Of a stretch of 64,000 nt of DNA, positions 32,183 through 42,637 are shown one piece after another. Positions within the stretch are counted from its first letter, which is position 1, and each line of letters begins with the position of its first letter. A program made the position numbers and the translations under genes. Source of the stretch: Phytophthora hibernalis (lineage: Eukaryota; Oomycota; Peronosporomycetes; Peronosporales; Peronosporaceae). A model generated the notes under the pieces. That model searched no databases and was not told the origin of the DNA. It worked only from the letters and a program-made list of their open reading frames with translations. The stretch is taken from NCBI GenBank assembly GCA_012656075.1, contig JAAKBF010000042.1, forward strand, positions 558,001-622,000. Reading direction: 5' to 3'.

Positions 32183-32836
32183 TATAGATTCATTATATGA
32201 ATTTTGCATTGCGGTTATCCTGGCCATAGATTGCCAGCGGTTGTTGTACATGTAGGATGGCCACGATAATTGATGACACGGGATGGTTAATACTGGAAAA
32301 TACGAGTGTTTCAGACAGGAGGCGAGCTGAAGAGCTGAAGAGCAATTTCCTTTTACCACGTCGACCCCAAGCTGTGCGCAGGAGACGTAGCCAATGTCGG
32401 CATCACCAGTGCTTCCTATAATACTATGGAAGCGGAGGGTGGGCACCCTATCATCCCTTACCATTTACTTCGTGTTCCCCCGATTCGTAAGTTAAATAAA
32501 GTACCCGCGGTAGTTTATTTAACGTTTTAATTATAAAAGGATCAAACCGTTTTATATGACCGTTTTAACGTGTGAATTTGTGCAATTTGTGATTTGTAGT
32601 CGAAAGTGGATGGCCAGACCCGACAGCGCCACTAGCCTCCCTTCCCCTCTATCCCCATGCAGGTCGCGGTTGCCTTCGCACAGGTTGATGCCGACTTCTG
32701 GTCGCTCGAGGAAGGCCATGCAACCTCCCAAGGGGCAGAACGCCCCGCCAAGCCGCCACCAGTTTCACAAGAAGCTACGAAACGCCCTTGACGCGGAAAA
32801 CCATTGCGCCATCCAATTTCCTCATTACCGTCGACA

Positions 32837-35409
32837 ATGTCGACCTTCTCTTCGAATCGACCAATAACCTCAAGGAAACCTGCTGTAGCTGCAGCTCTGG
32901 CTGGCATCTTAGTTGTTGGACTTGCGTCCGCCGACGTCCCAGTCACTGTGGTGCACGACGCCACCTTCTCGCTGCCGGAGTCTCGCGGACTCCCTGCTCG
33001 GGTGCCGGACTGGAGCCTGCAGGTGCAGCCTGCCCGAAGATTGGCGACGTCGCCACCTCCCGACTGCCAACCGTACCTCTTGTCTTACAACGGCACCGAG
33101 TGTGTCGCTCCAGTTGATGCCCACTGCGTCCTTCTCACTGATGGCACATGGGGTTGTGAGTTCCCCAAGACAGGCTACACTTCTGCTGCTGGGGCCAAGG
33201 CCATTGCAGCATACAACTCAGGGAGCTCCAGCTGGAGCAACGCGGGAGACGTGGAAGTTGGAGATGGTTACGCAGTTAGCTACGGTACTTAAACGGGTGA
33301 CGCGACGACTACGACTGGAACTGGCGAGGCAACACTAGGCACCACGGAGACGACTGGAGGTGGTGATGCGACTGGCGTCTACGGCGTGATTCAGGGAACC
33401 GTCAGCTTTGAGACCGCTCGCATATACGGCACTGACGAGTCGAACACTGAGACCAATGGTGACTACGAAAACCCGTTGAAGGGCGTCGAGGAAGAACAGG
33501 AAATGGCGGATGTGCCAGGTACACTTGAGCCTGGAATCGATGTGCCTTGTGATGAGACCGACGATCCAACCGAGGAACAAGCAGGACGTACGGGGACTCT
33601 ACTACGAAATACCCTGTCGAAGAAGCAGCTGACGCCCCAAACGATGAGATCATGGAGGACGCTACCCAGTACCCCACGCAGGAAAATGCGACCTACGAAG
33701 CCACGACGGAGGAATCTGAAACGACTGGACATGATGAGCCGTCCAATACAGAGGAGTCTCGCAGGAGACCGGTGACGAGGCTACGGCCTCAGACGATGAG
33801 AATACGAAGCCATGCGACACAGAAGAGTCCTCACAGGAGATCGGTGAAGTAATTACTTCCTCATGCACTGACGAGACTACGGAGCCGTGCGATTCAGAAG
33901 AGTCTTCACTGGGGGCGGTGGAGAGACTACATCCACAGCCACTGATGAGTCTACGGCCATAGGCACTGAAGAAACTACAGCTCCAGGTACTGATGAAACC
34001 ACGGCTCCGGGGACGGATGAGACTCCAGCTCCAGGTACTGATGCTACCACGGCGCCGGAACCGGATGAGACCACAGCTCCTGGTACTGATGCTACCACGG
34101 CTCCGGGGACAGATGAGACTCCAGCTCCAGGTACCGATGAAACCATGGCTCCGGGGACGGATGAGACTACAGCCACGGCTCCAGGGGCGGATGAAACTAC
34201 AGCTCCAGGGATTGATGAGACCACGGTCACGGGGACGGATGATACTGCAACTCCAGATACTGATGCAACCACGTCGCCGGGAATGGATGAGACTACAGCT
34301 CCAGGTGTCACACTGCCTGCTATGGATGCAACGGTTCCTGCTATTGATGTTACCGTGCCTGCTGTTGACGTTACGGTGCCTGCTATCGATGTGACCCTGC
34401 CTGCTATTGATGTAACCCTCCCTGCCGTTGACGTCCCACTGCCTGCTTTCGATGCAACGGTGCCTGCGATCGATGTTACCGTGTCTGCTGTCGACGTCAC
34501 GCTGCCTGTTATTGATGATACACTGCCAGTCACGTTGCCGGTCACACTGCCAGTAACAGCGCCAGTTAAGCTGCCGGTCACACTACCAGCAACGCAGCCC
34601 GTTACGCTACCAGTCACGCTACCAGTCGCGTTGCCGGTCACAGAGCCAGTCACAGTGCCGGTAATGCAACCCACGACTTTTCCGGTCACTGCCAGCCACG
34701 TTACCAGTCACGTTGCCGACCACGCTGCCGGTCACGGAGCCAGTTACGTTGCCAGTCACAGTGCCGACAACCCTACCGGTCACGTTGCCAGTCACAGTGC
34801 CGACAACCCTACCGGTCACGTTGCCGGTCACTACGCAGCCAGTTACACTACCAGTCACGTTGCCGGTCACTACGCAGCCAGTTACACTACTAGTCACGTT
34901 GCCGGTCACTACGCTGCCAGTTACACTACCAGTCACGTTGCCGGTCACTACAGCCAGTTACACTACCAGTCACGTTGCCGGTCACTACGCAGCCAAATAC
35001 CCTACCGGTCAGTCAACCGGTCACTACGCAGCCGGTTACACTGCCGGTCACGCAGTCAGTCACTACACAGCCAGTTACACTACCAGTCACGCTGCCTGTC
35101 ACGCAGCCGGTCACACTGCCGGTCACACAGCCGGTTACGACCCAGCCTCCAATTCAGTCTCCGTGCGGGTCGGATTCATTCAAAGACGTCAACATACACT
35201 ACGTTGACCTCACCCCTGTTTCGACGTTGCTCGGGGAGACCTGGAGGACTTGTTGTGATGCATGTTACGCAAACACGAGGTGCCTAGCGTTCAGCGTGTC
35301 TGGAAGTGGAGCGTTATCAGTCTGTCAGTTAGCTGACACTACTTCGGGTCGGATGGTCGACGTTTTGTGGAACGCAGGTAAAATTACTGTAGGCCGAACG
35401 ACAAGGTAA
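32837..35409 (+). CDS. mucin-like secreted repeat protein with C-terminal PAN/Apple-like domain
   Basis: ATG at 32837 opens an N-terminus with a hydrophobic signal (KPAVAAALAGILVVGLASA). A Cys-containing region follows (PDCQPYLLSYNGTECVAP). After an in-frame TAA (33290-33292) the same frame continues with Thr/Gly-rich, then acidic sequence (EEQEMADVPGTLEPGIDVP). Then come octapeptides of type TTAPGTDE, heptapeptides of type VTLPAID and PVTL-type tetrapeptides. It ends in a PAN/Apple-like Cys domain (WRTCCDACYANTRCLAFSV, then CQLAD). The reading changes frame at least five times, partly inside the repeats. It resembles Phytophthora cyst-germination acidic-repeat (mucin-like, CAR) proteins and PAN-containing cell-wall proteins. 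A heavily O-glycosylated surface protein is likely. Confidence 0.75.
33926..34306 (+). repeat. 24-bp repeats encoding TTAPGTDE-type octapeptides
   Basis: About fifteen consecutive units, most of 8 codons (TTAPGTDE, TPAPGTDA, TMAPGTDE, TTAPGIDE, TTSPGMDE); one unit is 10 codons long. The Thr/Pro-rich, Asp/Glu-containing composition matches mucin-like acidic repeats. Confidence 0.93.
34307..34516 (+). repeat. 21-bp repeats encoding VTLPAID-type heptapeptides
   Basis: Ten units of seven codons (VTLPAMD, ATVPAID, VTVPAVD, VTLPAID, VPLPAFD, VTVSAVD, VTLPVID) directly follow the octapeptide block in the same frame. Confidence 0.92.
34517..35150 (+). repeat. 12-bp repeats encoding PVTL-type tetrapeptides
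   Basis: Dozens of short units (LPVT, TQPVT, EPVT) with higher-order copies of a unit containing CCGGTCACTACGCAGCCAG. The repeat purity would favour slippage, and frame changes occur inside this block. Confidence 0.92.
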
Positions 35410-37441
35410 ACTCTGGTGGTTGGATTAATAGTCGAGAACAAGAACTCGTGACCACTATCCCGTCGAGCACAACATACGTATCCTCCGTCTTCTACTTGTG
35501 CGTCAGCGCCGTGTCCAGCAAATGCCTCAATAAAACTAACTTCTTTTATTTTCTCTCTTTTCCTCTGCGCCACAAGATGCTCAGACTTCGAAGTACTACA
35601 ATTACTAGTAGTAGTAGTATCAGGCTTGCTATTTAAAACTGAAGTAAGCTCACCTGATATTATCAGGATCAAATATTACTATTAATACCTTTGGTGTAAC
35701 TAGTTATTAGTAGTACTTAGTATACATGCACTCGCGAAGGGTACTGGATAGTATGCTGCCAGGGCGGGGGATCACGCACGAGTACATGTAGCTGTAAAGG
35801 CTGGAGAAGAAGTCTCGTTCAAATACGATAATCTCCCGCGATCTGTGGGGCAAATTGCACGTCGATCACAAGCCTCATTAGAAGTACCGTTGTTGAAACG
35901 CTTATAATAACAGAGCGACACGGCTTCGCTGGGAACACCTTCATGAACTTTGATCCGCCACAAACTACCCAATTCCCAGAGCTCGATCCCATAAAGTCTT
36001 CAAATTGGCGGCACGACTTGACTCTTCTCACAATACCGACAGTACTTGTCCCTCCCTTGCGCTTCGAAACCGCGCAGAAATTCAAGGACGCGCACGAACC
36101 AACCAAGACTAACAACAAGAAGCTCGAGGACGGCGCGGATTCCAACAGTATCAAACTCCTTCACACGCGAAAGCAATTCGTACAGCATCGACCTACAAGT
36201 ATCCTAAATCCACCCCAAACTGCCGCAAACCTTTGGTCTCCAATTCGTATCCAGGCAAGAATGCAGTCCGTCGACACACATAACCCAAAGGTGTCGGCCC
36301 GATGCGCTTGAGACTCACCATAGAGCGCCTTGCAAATTTTGTCAATGGGTTGTGTCAGTTTTGACGGAACTTCCCACCAATCTTGGTCCACCGGCGGAAC
36401 TCTTTCCAGCGACTGCTTTGGATGGCTGGTTTCTCAGATACCTGACCGTCAAGCGATACCAACGCGCGTGCTTTGTGGCGGCGCTGTTGACAGCAATTTG
36501 GCGTCTGCTCATTTGCCATGTTCCGTGTCTCGACCTCCACACGTTTCGGACGAGGCAAAGGACTTGAGGGTCCTGAGATGGAGGCTCCAGTGCTCAGGAC
36601 TATGAGCTGTTAGACAATGCCTCATGTCGTGTCAAACTCCATTCATCGATTCATTTGCAACGCTCAACGGAGCTGGCCCGAATTAACTCCATCGAGTGGT
36701 CTCGCAGGTGTCCCCCGGCGTGAATGCCGCCGAACCATTTCAAGCGCATCATTACTCGCTGCCCTTTCACCATCGCTCAAGTGGCGCGCACATTAAAGCT
36801 TGACACGGCAAACATAATGCAACAAAACTTTCGCTGCGATGTCAGCCTTCTTCGAGTTTCTTTCGGAAGGCTCTGCAGACCCTTGCGTACCGCTACTGCC
36901 GAACTGATCAAGCGTCAAACATTCACGGCGTGTCTCGAAGCAGTGATGAGTACCGGTATCTTCAATTTCAATGCATACACGGACGGAATATTTGAGATCC
37001 TAGATGCATGTCCGGCGTGGCGTGGGACTCCAAATGTCTGCTCGACGCGTCGTACATGTAGCTAACGCGTCGAGAACCTTCCAGCTCAGCAGCAACTCTG
37101 GCTCACTACCGGTACATGTACGCATTCCGCTTTCATCGAGCTTTTCTCGAAACTCGCATGTAAAATACCAGATTCCAGCCAGGAAATACTGAGCCGCACA
37201 GTGCAGTGCCATTGGAACGGCGTGATGGAGCTCCGCGATAGGAAGTGATCCACCCGCACAGCAAAAAAGCCCAAACAGTGAAAAAACCGACTCGGAGAGA
37301 GTCAGTCGCGTGCAGACGATGCATCAGCTGGTCTCAAGTGCAAGCAGAGACCAAAGATCATGTGTGTCTGGTCCCCTCCACCAAAAACGCAGCTCATTCC
37401 TCGATTCGCTTTGTACTACAACAGTCCGTCTACTTATCGCC
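35410..37441. other. intergenic with unresolved decayed coding sequence
   Basis: On the minus strand between about 35.8 and 36.6 kb, fragments such as QPIDKICKALYGESQAHRA and LLSRVKEFDTVGIRAVLELL look protein-like but are split among frames. I do not recognise the family. The rest shows no gene. Confidence 0.3.
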
Positions 37442-38271
37442 ATGGCTTTCTCGTCCGTGTTTCAAATTCTGGGTCTCTTGGCTCTGGGCGCTTCCAGTGT
37501 CTTGGCCGCCGACGACAGTGGCAGCCTCACCATGTCGGTGGGCACGAACGGCACAACGGTGCAGGCTGAGAGCGGCACCACCGAGTTCATGGGCACGGAG
37601 TACAACCCGAGCAAGTGTCTGCTGCAGTTCCTGAGCCTCGAGTGCGACGACAACTGCGCCGACCTCAACGGCTTCCCACTCGAGTGCGTCTCTCAAGGCA
37701 AGCAGGACGGCAAGGAGAAGAAGCTGTGCCAGTGTGCGTCCGAGGACGCTGACAGCTGCCAGAACTCGGTCAGTCCGAACGTCACGTCGGGCTCGGTGGC
37801 CCAGTTCGGAGAGTGCAGTGACCAGCTGCAGTGTGCCGATTCGTACGGCTACATCGCCACTTCTACGGAGGAGGGTCCCATCTGTGCCGAGAAGCTCCAC
37901 TGTGTGCAGGAGGTCAACACCACGGCTACGGAACCCGCTTCCATCTGCCACACGTGCATGTCGTGCATTGCACAGAACGATGCGGCCGACAAGCAGCTTG
38001 CGGGTGTCAAGCGCTTCGACTGCTCGGCCATCTGCCCCAGGAAATCCTGGACACTGTGGCTGAGCGCAATGCTGCGGGTGTTGGTATTGCCGACTCGTAC
38101 TCGCTCACGGCCTCATCGGCTGGTTCCGACGCGTCCGACAACTCGACGACGTCCTCGACCAGTGCCAGCGGCAGTGCGACTGGCTCCAGCGCCGCGTCGG
38201 TGCCTCAAGTCAACCTCGCGGCTATCGTGTCGGCGGTCGTTGCCGTGGCCCTCGTCGGTGCCATGAACTAA
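37442..38271 (+). CDS. Cys-rich secreted protein, probably GPI-anchored
   Basis: ATG at 37442 starts a signal peptide (MAFSSVFQILGLLALGASS). The mature part holds about eighteen cysteines, many in close pairs (LECDDNCADL, KLCQCASEDADSC, HTCMSCIAQ), and Asn-X-Ser/Thr sites. A C4 run (38035-38038) lacks one base; in the next frame the protein continues with a Ser/Thr-rich stalk (SDASDNSTTSSTSASGS) and a C-terminal hydrophobic tail (LAAIVSAVVAVALVGAMN), typical of a GPI-attachment signal. Stop at 38269-38271. It is likely exposed on the cell surface. It is not a canonical elicitin: no six-Cys elicitin core was recognised. It follows the mucin-like gene on the same strand, about 2 kb away. Confidence 0.82.
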
Positions 38272-40238
38272 GCGGAAGCAAAGGAGAGTGGAGCTACCGA
38301 AGCTTGGTATTTTAATGTTATCAAACAAACGCTTTCGTTACTGCAAACTCGCTTGTCATCAAGTACGTGGTCCTGCATGTACAGACGGGCCTCTACTGGT
38401 ACGTTTAGGCTGTGATACATGTAGTTTTGGAAACCAGCACCGTTCGTTAATTAATACTACAGTAGTAGTACTACTACTACAGTACTACAAAGTAGTAAAT
38501 TGTACGTGTAATACAAAGGATGGAATAGCACTAATCAAAGGTGATTAACTATGTGGAATGATCCATTGGCTTAGGCCCCCACTTTGACTTCTATCATGTT
38601 TGTGCGTGCGGGTGGAGGCTGAGTATAGCGAGACGGATATTTTCATATAGCAAAGCACTCATCAGTTGGTAATCCTTACCTGTAAAAGTCCTTTGGCTTT
38701 TACAAATAGGAAATGATGCAGAATACAGGTTCATGGCCAAGTGCCTTAAACTGCCTGTTAGCGGAAGCAGCGTGATTACTGTGGATGCATTTGCTGATTA
38801 TACCATTCTAATGAACTAATACATTATTTTATATGGCTCGTGCTAGTGGTACAAAACGAGTCTACTGAAACTTAATATTTGTACAGGTTATGTATGATTT
38901 AGAGTCTTTTTCTACATCGTATAAACTTTAAAGTCGCCTGGAGGACGGATGTCATCTTGCTTCAAATCATGAAAGTCGGAGATGCCGACAGGAAAACTAC
39001 ACCCGAGCCTCACCCTTAAAAACCCTGAGAGCGGTGACACAACCCTAAGCCGAGCTAGGTGTGACCCTTCTTGGTCCTGGGTTTAAGCCCGCGTGCTGCG
39101 CACACGGGTCTTTAAACCGCAGGCGTTGTTTCGGTCTGCCGAGCGAGTTGCTTTCACCCCCTTATCCCGGGGATGTGTTGTTTTGTACCACTAGTCAGCT
39201 CCATTTAATATTTAGAATATGCATAATATTTTTTTTGAAATCGAATATTCATATATACTACTTGGCGAATATATTCGAATATTTGATATTTCTAAAATGA
39301 TTACGCAGTAACTAATCAATCCACACCTAAAACGAAAAAAGATTAGTGATCAATCACTATTATATTATTATAAAAGACGACCTGGTTGGTTGGCGGCACT
39401 AGGGCAACAGTTGAAGTTGGCTAAACACTGGGCAGCACTGCCGATGCGATGCTCATTTACTCATGCGCGATTTTCCTATAGCTGTGCAGAAGCTCCTCCG
39501 GGTGTATCCTCAGCCCGCCATCCAAATATATGCCTTTCCATAACTCGTTCTCCGGAGTACTTACTTCGAAGTACTTAAGTATGCATTAATATTCACGTGG
39601 AATATGCATAATAAATACGACACAGATATTTATGCATAATATATGCAGGGAGAGTATGCATAATATCCGACACAGATATTTACTACGCGTAGGCCCACCA
39701 ACATAATTGGCACTCTACGCAATAAACGGCAAGGGCATCCGCACCACCGACTACTCCAGCTGGACCCCCAGCACAACAACGTGCTACACATGAGGCGACG
39801 ACAATGCACGCCATTAGCCGGATAGCTCGAATATGCATGAGCAAGCTCCAGCTCGTGCGCAACGTTTCAGAATATCACTTTATATCATTTTTATAACTGA
39901 TATTTTGGAGAATCCTCGATGATATTTAAATATTATGGTACTCTTTTGCTTTTTGAAAGAATATAGATATTTTTGCCCAAAATAGTACTACCAATACCCG
40001 AAAATATTATGCATATATGAATTACCATTAGCCCCTGGTCCACTGACGCCACTTGAATGAAGCAATATTTATTACCTGCGTCAACTGGTTGGCGTTTTCC
40101 GTTCTTCCATTGTATTAATATCTGGGTGCAATGAATCCGGTGCATGGAAAACCTTCCGTGTTACTTCAATAGAGTGCGAATAATGGGGGACAACTACAGC
40201 GATACAAACAGCAAACTTTCAAACACACGCTGATGTGA
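38272..40238. other. AT-rich intergenic stretch with palindromic AATATGCATAATATT-type motifs
   Basis: No gene was seen. Between about 39,200 and 40,020, variants of ATATGCATAATAT occur repeatedly, and ACACAGATATTTA occurs twice (around 39,620 and 39,675). This may be a low-complexity or transposon-derived region. Confidence 0.45.
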
Positions 40239-41863
40239 TCAGGAGACGTGCAGCGAGGCAAAGTGGCTCGAGATGTCGTTGAACACGTAGCGCGTACACC
40301 TGTCCCGGATCCGATCGTGTTCGGTTGCCTGTAGTCCGATTCGTCGCGTCACTGAGCGTCTGGCTTCCTCGTCCTCTGGCGTTCGAGTCGGAGGTGCAAC
40401 AGTCGTCATCTTGGGCTTTGCTAGCGGGCAGTATCCCTTGACGGAGACATGGCGAACAGACAGCATGCCAGTGCCGAGCTCACGACGGACGATCATGGCG
40501 CCGCAGACATTGCGGCGGATGGTTTTACGACCGGGAGCGTCCGTTGGCAGAGGGTGCAGTGAGTCCTCATCCACGTAGTCCCACAGGACCATGCCTTCGT
40601 CACGGCTACGCTGTTCCTTGGAGAGTACACGCGCCTCAACCTTGATCTGATCAGCGTCACGTGCTTCATCCACGACCTCCAGAACAGGCACCATGGAAGC
40701 TTGTAGATCTGTGTAGTACACTCGGGAGTTCGCACTGTTCTCATCGTCTTGAACATCAACCTCGTCCAGTGCTCGACTCTGGTAGGTCACCGCGGGGTAG
40801 TACACGCCAATAGAGCGCATGCTCGTGAACACCACGTCCATCAGCGATTCAAGAGTGCAATGCGCTGACTCCTTGAACAAGAAGACCGAAGTAAACTCCT
40901 TGATCACGCGGCCATCGCCTGCTTCATCCGTCTTGCAGCACTGAGGGCCGTTGCTTTTCCCAAAGAGTTCCTTCATCATGACGTCCACGTTTCCATCATC
41001 CATCTGCTCAAAATCGCGCGTTCCATCGTGCAGCAGCTTCACATTAGCCGTGTACACGTCCCCAGTAGCCAGCAGCCTCTGCGTCTCTTCCTCCGTGTTC
41101 TTAAGCACCAGCTTGTTGGCCAGCTCCATCTTGCTCTGTGGGAAGTGGGCCACATACTCCTTCCGCCTCGCCAGCGTGTCCCTGGACGCCAGCGCCGTGT
41201 ACGAGTGCACCCAGTCATGGAACTCCAGTGTCTTGTTACAGGGCAAGTTGCCTCCACCCATCAAGGCCTTCATACCTCCCAAAAGGCCGTCTGTTGGAAC
41301 AGCGCCTGCTTCAGCACCTGATTGGTCTGCTCCGCCTGCTTCCTCTTGCGTCGTTGGGTCATGGCCTGTTCCTCGTAGGCCACAAGCTGGTCATTATCAG
41401 CACATTGAGCTCTTCTCTCTGCTCTTAACGTAGCCAATTGGTCCGTGAGTCTGGTCATATCAGCCTGTAGAGAAGACACAAGACACTTCTTCTTCTCTCT
41501 GTGTCTCTGAACACTGGAGGCGATCTGCGAGCGACGTCGTTGCTTCTTCTGCTCTTCAACTGTCAGTGGTTCCTTCTTAACAGTCACCTTACGGCCTCTT
41601 CCTCGTGCTCGAACAGGTCTTGGAGCCACTTGGGCAGCTTCTGGAACGCTGCTGACGCTGCTACTGCTGCTGTAACCTGCGGGGAAAGCTCCTGAGAACG
41701 GAGAGGCCGGCGTCGCCTCGCTCTGCTTCAATGGGGCCGAGTTTTGGCTCGGAAAACCCGCGTTTGGGGCGAAATTGGCCGGCGGTAGAGCACTTAACGC
41801 GTCCTTGATGAGGAGGTCGCTCAGGATCTCCCAGTCTTGCGCTAAAGGAGCGTCGTCACTCAC
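40239..41863 (-). CDS. bZIP transcription factor with non-canonical basic region
   Basis: The basic region is KKQRRRSQIASSVQRHREKK. The usual N-x7-R becomes S-x7-R, so the invariant Asn is Ser. A leucine zipper follows (LQADMTRLTDQLATL) and then a Gln/Arg-rich helix. A T4/A4 run (41281-41284) lacks one base. The next frame continues directly with a C-terminal region of about 345 residues (GGMKALMGGGNLPCNKTLEF, CGAMIVRRELGTGM), possibly a START-like fold as in some oomycete bZIPs; this is not certain. No ATG lies in frame: the first codon after an upstream TGA is GTG at 41863, so the start is unclear. It should act as a nuclear DNA-binding regulator. Confidence 0.85.
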
Positions 41864-42582
41864 GGGGAGGACGCGTCACTGCTGCTGCATGGCGAGCTCC
41901 AGAGCTGCGAGGAAGGGGCGGGGGAGGAAGAGTAGACGGGGAAGACGCACCGTCGATAAGACTCTCCATTGTTGGTTTGCTGAGACCGAGGAGCCGGTGA
42001 ATAGCGAAATGACAGGGCTTTGCTCTACGTCGTGGTTGAATTTGGAGTGGAGATTTGGAAAGAGGTGATGTATTTGGAGATTGGAGGGATTTGGGAAGAT
42101 AATATAACTGTGATGTTTGATAATTTGGAGAGGATACATGATGGAAGGTTTATAACCTGGCCAATCGGAGACAGCCTTGGTGGGCGCGTAATCACGCGAT
42201 TGGGTTTTGCCGCGTTGTTGCGGTAACAGCGGTTATGAATAAATCGATCACACGACTTGTCGCTTATCAGCCATTGTAAAAACAAGGTTATTGTAGGATA
42301 AGCTTTATTATGCCGGAGACCCGATCCCTATTACGTCGGTTTTGCGTTAGCCAGCCAATAGCAATCCGTTTGAGCTTCAAGAGTAGAGAATTTAGCCAAT
42401 GGCACCGCGTTAGGGGTAGGTTAAGTTTGTACCAACTTATTTCCGGATAATATCATTCTTACACTGTAATATCCCATACAAAATGATTGGTATTCTCACA
42501 ATTATTCGATATCCACTAAAATAGCAAGAAACCACCATTCTGCCAGGATAGAGAACCACAAGTCATTTGCGTTCGATCAGCC
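41864..42582. other. intergenic, probable bZIP promoter
   Basis: No gene was seen. It lies upstream of the bZIP gene (minus) and the Crypton-like ORF (plus). Confidence 0.4.
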
Positions 42583-42637
42583 ATGTCGGCCATGATGCGG
42601 AGGGCAGCGCGATGCCTCGACACCCCCATCTGGGACC

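Noticed and set aside
33877..34689. 270-residue minus-strand frame rich in Ser/Val/Gly opposite the mucin-like repeats
   Set aside because: It arises from the tandem repeats read backwards; the plus-strand reading has the signal peptide and Cys domain.
37442..38271. Elicitin
   Set aside because: It is secreted and Cys-rich, but cysteine number and spacing do not fit the six-Cys elicitin domain.
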